Made by a program: the position numbers and the translations under genes | Part shown: piece by piece, positions 1 to 25,592 of the stretch | Layout: each line of letters opens with the position of its first letter | Position numbering within the stretch: position 1 is the first letter of the stretch | Notes under the pieces: model-generated | The model's input: only the letters and a program-made list of their open reading frames with translations | What the model was told of the DNA's origin: nothing | Databases searched by the model: none | Source: Phoronis australis | Taxonomy: Eukaryota; Phoronida; Phoronidae | DNA: 47,215 nt | NCBI GenBank assembly: GCA_002633005.1 | Contig: NMRA01000099.1 | Span: 492,684 to 539,898, forward strand | Direction of reading: 5' to 3'

Positions 1-85
1 AATTATCAGTGTATTTAAAAACAAATGGCAAACTGAAAAAGCACAGAAAGAAACAACATTGCGAGGGAGTCCATAATCAGGCATA

Positions 86-206
86 TCAGGTGCTAAATTT
101 CTGAATTGCGTTCAATTCTCTCAGGTTATTGCTGAAGGATTGCTTTTCACTTTGTCCAACGATGAAATAGATGGTCAAGTGGTTGGTTTCAGTTGTTTTT
201 TCTTGC
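86..206 (-). CDS. Possible terminal coding exon, unknown protein
   Basis: On the minus strand a clean 3' splice site (TTCTGTTACAG) precedes position 206. It is followed by an open frame of about 39 residues (starting QEKTTETNHLT and ending AIQKFST) that closes with TGA at 88-86. I do not recognise the protein. If the acceptor is real, the exon starts with one base completing a split codon. That does not match the phase of the possible exon at 849-1078, so the two cannot be joined directly. The call rests only on the acceptor and the open frame and may be chance. Confidence 0.2.
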
Positions 207-848
207 CTGTAACAGAATAGAAATATTAGTAAATTGTAAAAGAAAAGACAAGACAAAACTGCTTTTGTAAGGCAGAACATACTTGACATTTCATCTTCAT
301 GTTTATATGTAGAAACTAATAACCTTTGTACCCAAGTCTTATTTAATATCTGAATTAAAATATGTGAAACAGGCTAAAACTGATTTAACAATGTGTATTT
401 TTCATGACACTTAAAATGTGCTTCTGATCTCAACAAGTAAAATTCATTCTAGGTGTCAATTTTTTTCTAATGCAATATTACGACATTTACTGAATTAAGG
501 CTTATTCATGTTAATTCGATAACTGAGCTGGTGGTCCTGGGGGTGGGGTCCACGATAAAATAAGGAAACTCACTCATCTAGAGAATTTTATTGAAAACAG
601 CATAGTTTTGAAGAGAAACTGCTGTGAAAAAGTCACTCTTGACTTCTGTGCATCACGTACCACTTATTTTGGGAGCACTTCCACCCAGGACAATATGAAT
701 ATGTGCTCAGTGCTAGCCTACCCGGCATCGGGTGAGTTTCCAAAAAGAAACACTTAGTTCCATTCAATAAAACTGTTATTCAGTGGGGTAACTGGTGGGG
801 ATAACATCAGTGAACAATGTTGATAGAAACTGATTGCTAAAAACTTAC
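207..848. other. No confident gene; possible intron
   Basis: No conserved coding signal was seen. On the minus strand an AATAAA lies near 588 within AT-rich sequence. A weak acceptor (TTTTTCACAG) precedes a short open stretch there, and its phase would fit the donor at 848. This is too little to annotate an exon. Confidence 0.3.
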
Positions 849-1078
849 CAAGTAATGTTGTGTAGTCTCCGAATAGAACTGCATAGTCGTACTGCACACA
901 CGGGGCTTCAGCATCCACACACTTTTTGTCAGTTAGTTGACCCTGTTGACCGCAATTGTCCACGAATATAGTAACCTTAGGTATTTTGGGAATTTGTGGC
1001 CACGTGTCGAAGATTTCCACCAGGGAAATTAGCAGTAATAAGGCTTAGCGCGACGACGTATTTTGATAAAAATTCCAT
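849..1078 (-). CDS. Possible signal-peptide first exon with an apparent 1-nt frame break
   Basis: On the minus strand a good donor (G|GTAAGT, GT at 848-847) closes a frame reading through VEIFDTWPQIPKIPK and three cysteines to DYAVLFGDYTTLL. Upstream in that frame are ALLLLISLV and then a stop. In the adjacent frame an ATG at 1078 gives MEFLSKYVVAL. Together they look like one N-terminal signal peptide split by a one-base shift: a charged or polar start, then a leucine-rich core. I do not recognise the protein; the cysteines suggest an extracellular domain. The shift could be an assembly error, a pseudogene lesion or chance. Confidence 0.3.
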
Positions 1079-2009
1079 CTTTTACCAGTTGTTTACATGC
1101 AGACAGCCACGCATGTGCAATTCAATCACCTCTAGTACAGCAGCGACACCGCAAGGAGAATTCTATGAATAGCTCCATTGCACGGCGTCAAATAACCTGC
1201 GCGTGTTGAAATTGCTATCGCTTGAACAGATTGATCTGCAGAAAACTTCTCAGACGTGATGGGGCCAAAAGATGGCGTGCTGTTGTGACAAAATATGTTT
1301 GCATCAACATAACTGTTTGCAAATCAATCTCTTCAAAAGAACTTATTCACTCCATGTGCACACCCAAAAATTCTGAAAAAATAGAAAAACAAAATTAAGT
1401 CCACTAAAAAGGCAGGAACTACCAAAATTCAGCGAATGCACAATTCTTATAGCTCTTAAATAGATGAATAACGGGGGAGCTTGAGCCACCATGTAGTGGA
1501 ATGCGTAAAGGTCCGCCACGGAAGACGGAAAATATACTGGAGGTTCATGGCGCTTCAGCAGATTACAGTAGACCACATCACCAATGAACAATAGCGAGTT
1601 TTACTCGATGACTTGGAACTGGACATCAGTAACAGGGTAGGAGAGACATATGGCAGCGATTCTGATATGTCCGGAGCTCAGAACAGCGCGAAGGCTCTCA
1701 GTAGAGAAAGGAAACCCCATTAGCATTTTATATGCACTGTTCGTTTGAATGTGGTAATAGCACAGTCACATGTTCCATTACCAGCAACGGATATGTTATA
1801 AGAAAAGGGCTCGTTGATGCAGCTCAGGCAGACATTCTCGACAACGGGAGGAAAAAACACTTCCTTAGCAGTATTACAGGATCGATGTGGCGATACAATT
1901 TATTGCACGCGTTAGACTAACTACCTCGAAACACAATTCAGTGAGCTACACAGAAAAGTGACCAATGTGATTTGTCTTGTTCATTTTGTGAAGACCACCA
2001 AAGAGCCAG
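1079..2009. other. No supported gene; possible upstream part of the hAT relic
   Basis: The plus strand from about 1605 has open stretches broken by stops (around 1723 and 1918) leading into the recognisable hAT transposase C-terminus. They may be its degraded upstream part, but no motif confirms this. The minus strand 1343-1591 is open for 82 codons without recognisable content. Confidence 0.3.
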
Positions 2010-2375
2010 CAGACATCGGGGCCTTAACCACATACGCTGCAGATCTGCCATCTTCAGACATGGTTGATGACGAGTTGCTGAAATGGCGCATCAAATTTTC
2101 GGGCATAAGATCAGTTTCCTTTCAAGTTAACATTGAGGAGGATACTTGAATCATCCGGTACCACAACATTCACCCGCTTTTGCATATTGCATTCACACTA
2201 CCAGTCTCTAGTAAAATGTGAACGCAGTGGAACAGCTTTGAGACGTCTCTACATGTTCATCTTCACACACGCTTTTATGAATGAAAATTGTCTCTGGGCA
2301 CATGCATTGATATAAACTCATTACAACATGCCAACAGACCTCTCAGAAGTCGTGTCGAGATTTGCCAGATAGCAT
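2010..2375 (+). pseudogene. Decayed hAT transposase, C-terminal (dimerisation) region
   Basis: Two frames hold a hAT transposase signature of the THAP12/ZMYM1-like type. First comes a segment reading DLPSSDMVDDELLKWR (about 2041-2092), the usual block before the dimerisation domain. After a frame change comes NIHPLLHIAFTLPVS (from about 2165). The hallmark CERSGTALRRL follows at about 2219-2251, corresponding to the (C/A)ERxFSxLRRLK motif of hAT C-termini. After an in-frame stop comes a tail with DLSEVVSRFAR that resembles the end of these proteins. At least two frame changes and two stops interrupt it, so it is non-functional. The catalytic DDE part was not recognised upstream. Confidence 0.78.
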
Positions 2376-2998
2376 CCGTGAAGACTTCTTCTCAGAAGTA
2401 TCATTTTGAATTTCGACAACCGGTAAATGACCTACTGAAAAAGTGTGCTGCATATTCCGTGGGCAGTTTAACAATAACGTTGTTATAACATTAATGTTCA
2501 GTGAAAACGATATTTTCTTAACATAACAACAGATAGGGGCGTATGCTGCACATACAAAACTAGCCGTCTTCATTTCAGGAGCCATGTTACATCATGTAGG
2601 CCTACCATGCATGTAATTTCTCAGTAAGTTGCTGTATGAAGTCCTGTTCCTTTGTGGTGTTATTTAAGTAAATAAAATTAAGAAATAATCTTGTTTATGA
2701 TGTCCAGTTACTTATAAAGCTGTCATCTTGGGTTTATTCCACTCGCGTTGTAGACATGTGTGCCTGCGTAGAGGTCGGCAATTTTACAACAATTAATGTA
2801 TGTGGGCTCAGTTGGTTTCTGTAGTAGCCTACATCCGCATACAATGCAGTTTAAAAATCAATGAAACTCTTTGTAAAAGGTTCGCATTCTCAAAAATTCA
2901 AGCCCCTCATTTTTAAGTTGGGTGCGTCCATGCACTCGAAAAATTCAAATTTTTACTTTTCGCTTACCACTCCGCCATTTTCATGTTTATGCGCCCAC
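2376..2998. other. No gene seen; AT-rich
   Basis: Nothing coding was recognised. Near 2905-2935 the sequence (ATTTTTAAGTTGGGTGCG followed by CATG) resembles 29860-29881, so it may be a dispersed-repeat end. Confidence 0.4.
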
Positions 2999-3486
2999 AT
3001 TTTTATATGTGGACGCATTATGCCGCCATCTCTGTCCGTCCGTCCGGCGTCCGCTGCTCCAAAACGCCTTGACGTATGGTCATGAAATTTTGCACATGTG
3101 TTCCTTCCGTGGATGGGACGGCATGAGCGAACTTTCGGACGGATCCAACTACCGGTGTGTCCCCTAGTGGCAATTTTAGTTTTTTACGTTTACCTTTGTA
3201 TCTTCAAAAGTCCTGAAGGGTTTTCATAAAATTTAGTATATAGGAACCTATTAGTGGGGTAAAGCCATACTCCTGTTTTCAGATGGATTTGACATAGTTT
3301 GCGCCACCTGGTGGCCATTTTTACTGTTTTCGAGTTTGTTTGCGTCCACCCCTCTATCAAGCAAACCGCTCAATGGATGATTGTGAAAATTGGCATGTAT
3401 GTTCTTACTATAAAGTCGACAGCTGACGATGATTTTCCGACGACTTCGACTACTGTGGCGCCTCCTAGTGGCTGTTTTTTTTTGCA
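2999..3486. repeat. Three diverged ~150 bp tandem modules, each with a CTCF-core-like motif
   Basis: Three consecutive modules share a plan: a pyrimidine-rich start with short C-rich words, then a block like CATGAAATTTTGCACATGTG, then a ...CTAGTGGC or CACCTGGTGGCC core, then a T-rich tract. The cores lie at about 3158-3172, 3302-3314 and 3459-3471, so the spacing is roughly 144 and 157 bp. Read on the minus strand they are CCACTAGGGGACA, CCACCAGGTGGCG and CCACTAGGAGGCG. These fit the CTCF core CCASYAGRKGGC at 11, 12 and 11 of 12 positions. Module sequences between cores are strongly diverged. Binding is inference. Confidence 0.55.
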
Positions 3487-4211
3487 GTGGTATCACTGAA
3501 GAGGCCACCCTCGTTTTAAATATCACAATAATAAATATATAAATTTCGCATGTATGCCTGCGTCCCCTATTAAAACGCTTACTAACATTGTAATTTGCCA
3601 CTGTATTTAAAAGGAACAATTGTCTTTGATGTTGTCTTTAGTGAAAATGCAGATCTCTTGTTATCTTGAAGAGATTTTTTTCCCTGTTATCACTGTGTGT
3701 TAACTTATCCATCGGGTTATACAGTCTGGTAGTCAGGTGTAAATGACCCAGCTTAGCCTTTAAAGGCAATAATTCACAGCAAACAACGAATGACTGACAC
3801 AAGTAAAGTAGACTTTGCATTTGCTCAATGGAAGTGGAATGCAGAAGGATGACGCAGTCCTTTATTGTGTCATTCACATCACTGTCTTTTGTTCCTTGGA
3901 ATGTTAATTAAAACGTACCAGGAAAGCAATAATTAACCAGGGTTCTGTGTTTCTTCCATGGAGAAAGTAAAAATGGTTACATTCCCCTTTATAAAACTTA
4001 GCTTTTCTTTGGAATGGTTTTAAAACATTTGTGGCAGTCTAGCATTCACAATTTTACAGAATGGAAAGATGATCTTTGGGTGATCCTGATTTTAACAAAA
4101 TCATCATTTTGCAATCTTCGAGATGAAATTCAAATTTGGTTTAAAACAGCCGTTTTGAGGACTTGAGTGGTGTAAATATGAATATGTCAGTCTCAATATG
4201 GTGTGGAAAAC
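3487..4211. other. No gene or repeat recognised
   Basis: AT-rich sequence with only short open frames. No motif or repeat was recognised by reading. Confidence 0.4.
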
Positions 4212-4283
4212 AATGTTGCAAACATTTAAGTCTGATGTGGCCAACAGATGGCGAGCTGGCAAGACTTAAATGTTTGCAACATT
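4212..4283. mobile_element. 72 bp palindromic MITE (deleted copy)
   Basis: The ends are perfect inverted repeats of about 22 bp (ATGTTGCAAACATTTAAGTCT and its complement). The middle, GATGTGGCCAACAGATGGCGAGCTGG, matches in pieces the ends of the longer element at 8164-8344. This looks like an internal-deletion derivative of that family. Confidence 0.75.
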
Positions 4284-4852
4284 AAAGAACTAGATCTGCT
4301 CTCCAGAGAGTGCAAGTGCCTTTGTCAACGTCTAGGAAATAATAGCTTGAATGGAATTCAAACCAATACATGTAGTCGTCGTTGAGATGATAATCGGAAC
4401 CCGTGCACACTTTCAAAGACTTAATAGTTGAACAATTTGTACCGAATGCATTACAGAGGAGCATGTAACGATAAAAAGTAATGAAAAATATTCAAAACTA
4501 ATTGCTCTATCCAGCACATTACGTCGTTATGGTTTGGTTAAGAGCAAAATGTCCCTTTTGTTTTAAAATGTTACAATAAGCTGTTAATAGTGCTCGGATA
4601 TTAAAAAATCTCCAGTGAAATTATTTTGCTCGAGGTCAGAGCTCGCACCAAATTTTAGAAATAGGGAATGTTGGTTGTACCAAATTCAAGGATTATGATC
4701 AGTGACGAACGATCATTCATCTCTGTATGTTATACTGTAGTATGTAACGGAAAGGTTGCATAGGCAGCTAATTTCGTTGATTTAATGAACTGCCATGTCT
4801 ATTTTTAGACTCTATTGTTATGAAACACAATACATTATGTATACCTCTTGAC
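4284..4852. other. No gene recognised
   Basis: AT-rich intergenic sequence, with no recognisable coding exon or repeat before the foldback element. Confidence 0.4.
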
Positions 4853-5950
4853 TGTTAAAACCAAGAAATTTCCAATAAGACCTATCTGATCTAGAACCAT
4901 GTTCCATTAAACTTGACAAACAAGCGTGTGGTGTTGGTACGCAATGTTCTTACAGCGAGTCAGAGCTTACAGTTACACAAAGGAATCGTCGGTTGAAAGT
5001 TGAAAGTCTAATTTCTCCGAAAGTCGACCGTGTTTCGCGGTTCAACGTTTTATAGTGATAGCATTTCATAAAAAACACATCTTGTTCACAACATGTGTTG
5101 AACGTCGTTTGGAAATAGTATTTTTTAAATATCGGTTAGCGTCAGGTGTGCTGTTTACTACACAATTGCTGGATTACGTGAACTAATATCAGATGAACGG
5201 AAACGATGAGAGAGCTGGACTATGTAAACACTAGTTTGCCATCCGATCTTCCTCCCCTTGCTATTGCTGTCAATCTGATACCAACATGGCTGTATCTCCA
5301 CTAGCTAATAAGTGAAATCGGCATCATCCCGCACGGCACAGGTGCTATCGATCTGAAATTTACGAAATATGATGAATGCCAAAATCGACCATGTCCCAAT
5401 CTACAGAATTTATAAAATTCAATTTCTTTTTGAATTTCTGTGGCCCAAATTTTAGAGTGTCACGAACTTCATGTAGAATTTTTACAGTAGTGTATATTTG
5501 GCAGCTGGCATCATGAATAAAACTCTTTCCATGAAATTGTTAATGGGACAACGCTCACGTACAATGCGCACACAAATGGCAGTGATTACATGACTTCCTC
5601 CAACTGATTGACGCGTGGAGGTAATGGGGGCGTATGAAGGTAATGAGTGCGCTGTTACTTCATTTCTTATTATTATGTATTTAAATGACTGTATGCAGCT
5701 GATTATTATTCATGGATGTACAGACTTTGCCGTATGTTTTCAATTGTAGTTTACAAGCAGATTTGGTACGTTGCACCATGTAGCATCTTTGCCGTATCTG
5801 GACGGGAATGCATGGGATAGCATTGATGTAAATTTTTGCCAAATAGGCATGGATTTTGTTCTCTCTTTGTTGCGCACACGCGCTGTGGGATGATCATCCC
5901 CATTTCTCTCAGTTCTGATTGGCTAGTCGAGATGCACTGTCATGTTACTA

Positions 5951-6907
5951 CAGTGGCAGATCTAGGATATCACAAGGGGGGCCCAACATTTTGTCCGGCT
6001 GTAAGCATTTGCGCAAACCATGATTGTAGATGCGCATAGCACCTCCCGCCCAGGAAATTTTTCTGTTTTTTCCTCTAAAAATCAAGCATTTTCCTTGATT
6101 CCTGAAGTATTATCCAAGAAAAAAAGGCAAAAAAACACGGAGAACGTGTCAAACAGGAAAAACCACCAGTACCACAGACTCGAACTCACGACCTGGCGGA
6201 TAGAGCGCGCGTGCTTTACCACTACGCCACAAGGATTTAACTACTAATCTTATATTGAGAGATCTAGTTGTTTATGGTCCACAGCGTTTGCACGCGAAAC
6301 CTACTTCTTTTTGTAATCCTTATTATACGTTTTATATTTTGTGCTATCGGTTCTTAACAAATTTGTTGTATTCATAGTCTTCAAATGCCCAAAAGACCAA
6401 ATTCGTTTTTCGTGTTGGCAATAATGACGGGATTGCTTTGGAAATCGTCTTAATTTAATAAGGTTTGACAAAGAGAGAGTTATGAGTTTCTGAGTGATTC
6501 ACTAAGGCTTCGATTAAAATTCACATCTTACCAGCAGTTTCTGATTTTTCATCGTCACTCAGGTTCCATTTTCTTTAAAAAATGAAGTAAATTTTCTTCA
6601 TTGCACAGTGGAAACAGAGTCGTAGTGTGCAGCGCCACTGCCGGTTGCCTGGGATATCGCGGGAGAGCCTATACTTAGCCATAGTTCTGTTACAAATGCG
6701 CCGTGCTCCGAATTTGACACTTGAAAATGGATCTGAGCCCCCCTCCCCCAAACACTAAAACTGCACATTTAAATGTTGTTTCATCTGTATAATTTTAATT
6801 AGCAGAGTTACTTAATAAACTCAACATTTCCCTAGTACGCTCTTGCTGTTTTATTTTTTTGCGGCAGCAAAGGGGCGGGGGCGGGCCCCCCCCTAAATCC
6901 ACCTATG
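5951..6907. mobile_element. Nested hAT-like non-autonomous element
   Basis: The left end reads CAGTGGCAGATCTAGG followed by a G-rich run. The right end is GGGCCCCCCCCTAAATCC then ACCTATG, whose reverse complement resembles the left end. This CAGTGGCGGATTTAG-type terminus recurs at 38210, 38975 and 47189. The 8 bp flanks (TGTTACTA and TATTATCA) agree at only 5 positions, so a target duplication is not established. The interior holds a tRNA-like stretch and no transposase. Confidence 0.55.
6164..6234 (-). repeat. tRNA-like (SINE-type) sequence
   Basis: Read on the minus strand it has an A-box (TGGCGTAGTGG) and, about 35 bp further, a B-box (GAGTTCGAGTC), as in tRNAs and tRNA-derived SINEs. The anticodon arm does not pair properly and the acceptor stem is not formed. 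It is therefore a SINE head or tRNA pseudogene, not a working tRNA. It sits inside the hAT-like element. Confidence 0.55.
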
Positions 6908-7654
6908 TATTATCAGTTTGCCATAGCAAGGGGAGAAGGTTGGCAAACTATTAAATGTTTACATAAGTTTGGCGCTCTCATCGCCTGTGTTCTGATAAGT
7001 TCACGTAATCCAGCAATTATGTTGTGAACAGCGCGCCTGACGCTAACCGATATTTAAAAATACTATTTCCAAATGGCATTCAACAAATGTCAGAAGCTGT
7101 GTTTTTTATGAAATACTGTCTCCAAAAAACTTTAAATGGAAAAAACAGTTGATTTTTAGATAAATTAGACTTATCTTTCACCTGCCGATTCCATTGTGTG
7201 ACTAAGCTCAGACTCACTTACTACCACAGTATTGTGTACCAACACAATATGCTTGTATGTCAAGTTTAATCGAATGTGATTGATCAGATCCTGATGTTGA
7301 AAATTTCTTGGTTTTAACATTCTAGGGGAATGGTGTGTAACCTTGGGCCATTCCTACACACCCTCGGTCGCTTATTATTTGCGGCATGAATGGTTGATTT
7401 CTGCCCTTTCTCCAGTGTCCTTTCTGCGTTTTTTGTAACCCCCCTGACTCTCACCCCTGCCTCATACACCTATGTAGTATATATTGTATCAAGCACAGGC
7501 TGCTTGCACAATTAACTGTTGCCTCAGTTTTGAAGGAATAGAATTTATAACGGCTTGTGATTAAAATAGATGATTAAAGTATGCTGTCACTAGTAAGGAA
7601 AACTCCCAGGAGGGTTATTTTCTTGGCTGATTTCTGACTAATCATTCATTACAG

Positions 7655-22077
<14,423 letters not shown>

Positions 22078-25000
22078 GGTTCTGTTTGTTTGGCCTAATT
22101 TGTAAGCCTTCCTCAGTTTGGGACAATCTTGAATAATCTGCTTGTGAGGTGTTGAATTAATGAAATTTTTTCACAATCTCAAATTGCGTTTGGCCATCTC
22201 TGCTTGTGACCGAGCAGTCCTCTATCTTGAGGATTTTCAACTTTGTTACCTCACGTTGCTGATGTTTGTTCTTCCTTTGGACCAGAAAGATCAAACTCGG
22301 TCTCTTAATGTACAAGCCCAACTTAACCTCTTGATGGTATTGACTGAGGATGACAGAATGTAGACATTTTGGCCAAAGACATGCGTCGAGTGTGTCACCG
22401 GTGACATGGTTCTTGCTCAGATTTTACAACTCTTGATCAGTTCCCACTAGGTTTCTTACCGCTGTCAATATTGTATTTTAAGGAAACTTACCTAGATGTG
22501 ACAGGCCCTTAGGAATTTTACATTGTTGACAAATAAGGTGTAACCCTAAATGATAGTGTTGTATTGTAATGGGTTTGTTCAGATATGTTTTGTACTGTTT
22601 GATACAGAAAATTCTAATTATTTTCTGGACTTAAGAATTGATATCAACATTTTGCTGGTCACTGTCGATTTTTTCAAACTTCTGGTTTGTTTTGATTTTG
22701 AGGCCAATGGCAGAAAACATTAAACAATACCGGATCTACTGTATGTGAAAAGTCGAGTCTCAATTTACCAGTTCTGGTTAAGGACAAGACATAGTGTTCT
22801 TTTCTCTCAAAAATGTACTCCAACCTTCAAACCAATGGGCTTTTTCCTCTTGTAGAATCATTATTGTCAATTCTAAAGTACTCCAAGAAAAATATTATTT
22901 TTGTGTATCACATTTCTCCACTAGATGAGTGACAATCTCTCTGTCAATATATTCTGCATCGTTTGTTTTTTGTTCAACAATCTGCATTATGGTTTGTCAC
23001 CTGTTCACCATCATTTCTTTTTCTTCTAGAAGAAAATAATCACGAGTAACGGTGCTACCAACAGTTAGAGCACACTTGTATGTCTGATAGCCTCTGAATT
23101 TTGTCAGGGCTGCAATGCTAAGTTTGTGGCTAATCTCTACTCGTATATATATTTCAGCCATGCTTTAGTGGTCAAGTTTTGCGGATAAGACGGAATGCTG
23201 CTAAAAGTGCTTTGAACTGTTCTTGAAGATTTCCAAGATCATAGTTTCCTTATACTTATACACAAGCATGAATCGCCAATCGGATGTTATTCCTGACTTA
23301 TGACAAAGCAATGAGACACTGCCTGTATGGTAGAAATTTCAATAATTTTGACTGTGCAGAAGTTAGGTTTACTCTTGAGGTTGTGGACTTAGACGAAGCT
23401 ATGAAAACAATCAAATTGGTCATCTTTGCAATTGAGTATATTTTTACGTAGAAATTACTATTTTGAAAACATTAATCATTTGGAAACATCAATTTTGTAT
23501 TAATTTAGTTACATTGAAGCATATATGTCTATAGGTGAGTAGTTGCACTGTTATCTTTGTCTGTTCCTTTGATTGTCCATCAAGGTTGTCTATTGTGAGG
23601 GAGTCTGTGGCTTGCAGCAATTTTCCAAACCCATTGATGAATATTCTTGACATTTTAAATCCTTAAATGGATACTTAACCCTGTTTTGATGATTTCAACC
23701 AATCCTCATTGTGTCACCTGCTAATGTATCATTGCCATCAGTCTTGAAAGATGAAAGGAGGAATCGATTAAAAATCCATACCCCCTTTGTCACAGATTAT
23801 ATATTGCAGCTCTTGCTGGGTCATCTTTCCCCACAGTTACCGTGTAATTCACTAAAAGCACTTGCCCGTTTATCAGACCTTGAAAGGAGTTTTCAAAATT
23901 TCCTCCAAACTTTTGAGGGTTGTAGAGGGTTACAAAGCATTATTTTGTTTCAGAGAATTTAATGGGAAAGTTGTTTTCAATGTCTCAGTGTTAACAGAAC
24001 AAAACCGGGTTTGGTATCCTTTTAATATTTCTTGTAATACCTTGATGGCATTATGTTTCAAAGTTCTGTGGGCTTCCACTGGCATAGACCTAGTTGTTTT
24101 TCTGTTTTCAACAGCACCAGCTGGTGGCCATCAAATTCCATTCACTTTATCTAGTTTGGCAGCTTTTTGCACCGCGATTTCAGGTTGCAATGTAGAGCAA
24201 ACAATGTCAAAAATCATTTTGAGTTCGATTTCGAGTGCAAGGATTAGACCTCAGGCTCAAGTTGCAATGTGAACTGTGGTACCGTAATTCTTTACTTATC
24301 TAGCACACAATTGGCCTACAAATGAAATTATATTTTATAAAATGTCAATTTATTCTCAGTACTTAGACCTCTGGCCCATATACATTTATAAAAGTAGCAA
24401 ATACAGGGGCGTATTTAACAAAGTGGTTGACATCATACAGACTGTTAAATTAACTATGCACAATAAGCACTTGGTGAATGAGACTAGCTAAGTTTCAAAT
24501 GTTGCAGGACTTCATCAAAGAAAGGAAGGGATCACCATCAAAGTAATTAATATTAGGACAAATGCCAAACTTTCTCCTAAGATCTTCAGAACAGAGCAGA
24601 AACACTGGTCTAGCTATTCCCAAGTGTCTGCCAATTTTGATTTTTCTCCATAAAGATTGACTTTTTAGTCTATCACAAGCATAGTGTACAGTGTGTAGAT
24701 GTCTTAAAACATTTTTTCAAGTTGCTATTACTTGCGAAAAGGCAATTAGAAAATGGAAAATGACCATTTTGGCAATTATTGTTATGCAAAATAAGTAGAG
24801 AATTACTGTGGTTTTGTAGGATTCTGACCATTGCAATACTCCCTGGTGGCTATCAGCTTTTGTTTGTTTGAAATTAGTTATTTGAGGTGTAGGGTTTCTC
24901 AATTTTTTGCATTTGGATAAGCATTTAAAAATACCAAGCAGCCTTGTCACTAGCGTTTTGCATTGGTCTCATATTGCAAATGTCCTGCCTATTGTTTTTC

Positions 25001-25400
25001 AGTTTTTTGTTACTTGTGTTGGTTTCGGATTCTACTATGAATGCAAAGTTTGATGGTCTTGGCTTAGTGCACATCATGTATAATAGGACTGAGGGTTAGA
25101 TAATTGTGTACTAAACTTGTTCATTTCCGCGTAATTGTTAAAGCTGCATTTTTCCCTGTGAAGCTGGCTAAAAATAAAAAGCGAACTTTTAACTCTCATA
25201 AAATCGGTCTCATAGTATTCCTTCCCATGGTAGAAGTTTCATTCTAAACAGGGCAAAATGGAGCTTCTAATTTCCAAATGTTTTATATATTTTCGTTATG
25301 TTACATAAATATATTTTCTGATGATTTATGAAGCAGTGCTAAAAGGATCTTTTAAATAAAGTGCTATGTTTATGGCTATACCTCTGGCTTCATGTGTTAC
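22078..25400 (+). other. AGXT2 3' UTR and downstream flank; candidate poly(A) signals
   Basis: No coding exon was recognised. Candidate polyadenylation signals are ATTAAA at 22719-22724, AATAAA at 25173-25178 and AATAAA at 25355-25360. I cannot tell which is used, so the UTR could be short (about 0.65 kb) or over 3 kb. The open frame at 23862-24272 (136 codons) has no recognisable content and is about what chance gives here. Confidence 0.45.
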
Positions 25401-25592
25401 CTGCTTCGTCATAGGGTGAAGTCGCGCAATTTTCGAACGGCCCGCCATTTTGGGACAAGAAAAAATATTTCCAAAATTAGTTTTCCATAGTCCATTCGTA
25501 CAAGGTCCAAAAACTAGTAATTTGAATCACCACACACCACAGAATTTCATAACCTCCCGTGTATTTCGTGAATAATATGCAATAGAAATCTG

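Larger units (their letters stand above)
4853..7322. mobile_element. Long-arm inverted-repeat (foldback-type) element
   Basis: The left arm (about 4853-5280) and right arm (about 6908-7322) are reverse complements over roughly 420 bp with moderate divergence. Landmarks shared by the arms include TGTTAAAACCAAGAAATTT at the outer ends, CTGACGCTAACCGATATTT, TTCACGTAATCCAGCAATT, and CTCCCCTTGCTAT near the inner ends. The spacer is about 1.6 kb, of which 5951-6907 is a separate hAT-like insertion. No transposase was recognised and no target duplication could be fixed, so the superfamily is open. It lies just upstream of the first visible AGXT2 exon, possibly in intron 1. Confidence 0.75.

Noticed and set aside
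3251-3619. 122-codon minus-strand frame
   Set aside because: It lies across the CTCF-core-bearing repeat modules. Its Arg/Ser-rich composition follows the repeat sequence.
6164-6234. Functional tRNA gene
   Set aside because: The A and B boxes are good but the anticodon and acceptor stems do not form. Better called a SINE or tRNA pseudogene.
5943-6915. 8 bp target duplication around the nested hAT-like element
   Set aside because: TGTTACTA and TATTATCA agree at only five positions.
7581-7637. ATG with a basic, presequence-like peptide (MLSLVRKTPRR) just upstream of AGXT2 visible exon 1
   Set aside because: It is out of phase with the exon by one base and stops at 7635-7637. Possible donors would leave introns of about 30-60 nt and a wrong phase. 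It is tempting as the mitochondrial start but not supportable.
23862-24272. 136-codon frame downstream of AGXT2
   Set aside because: No recognisable content. About one frame of this length is expected by chance in a window this size and composition.
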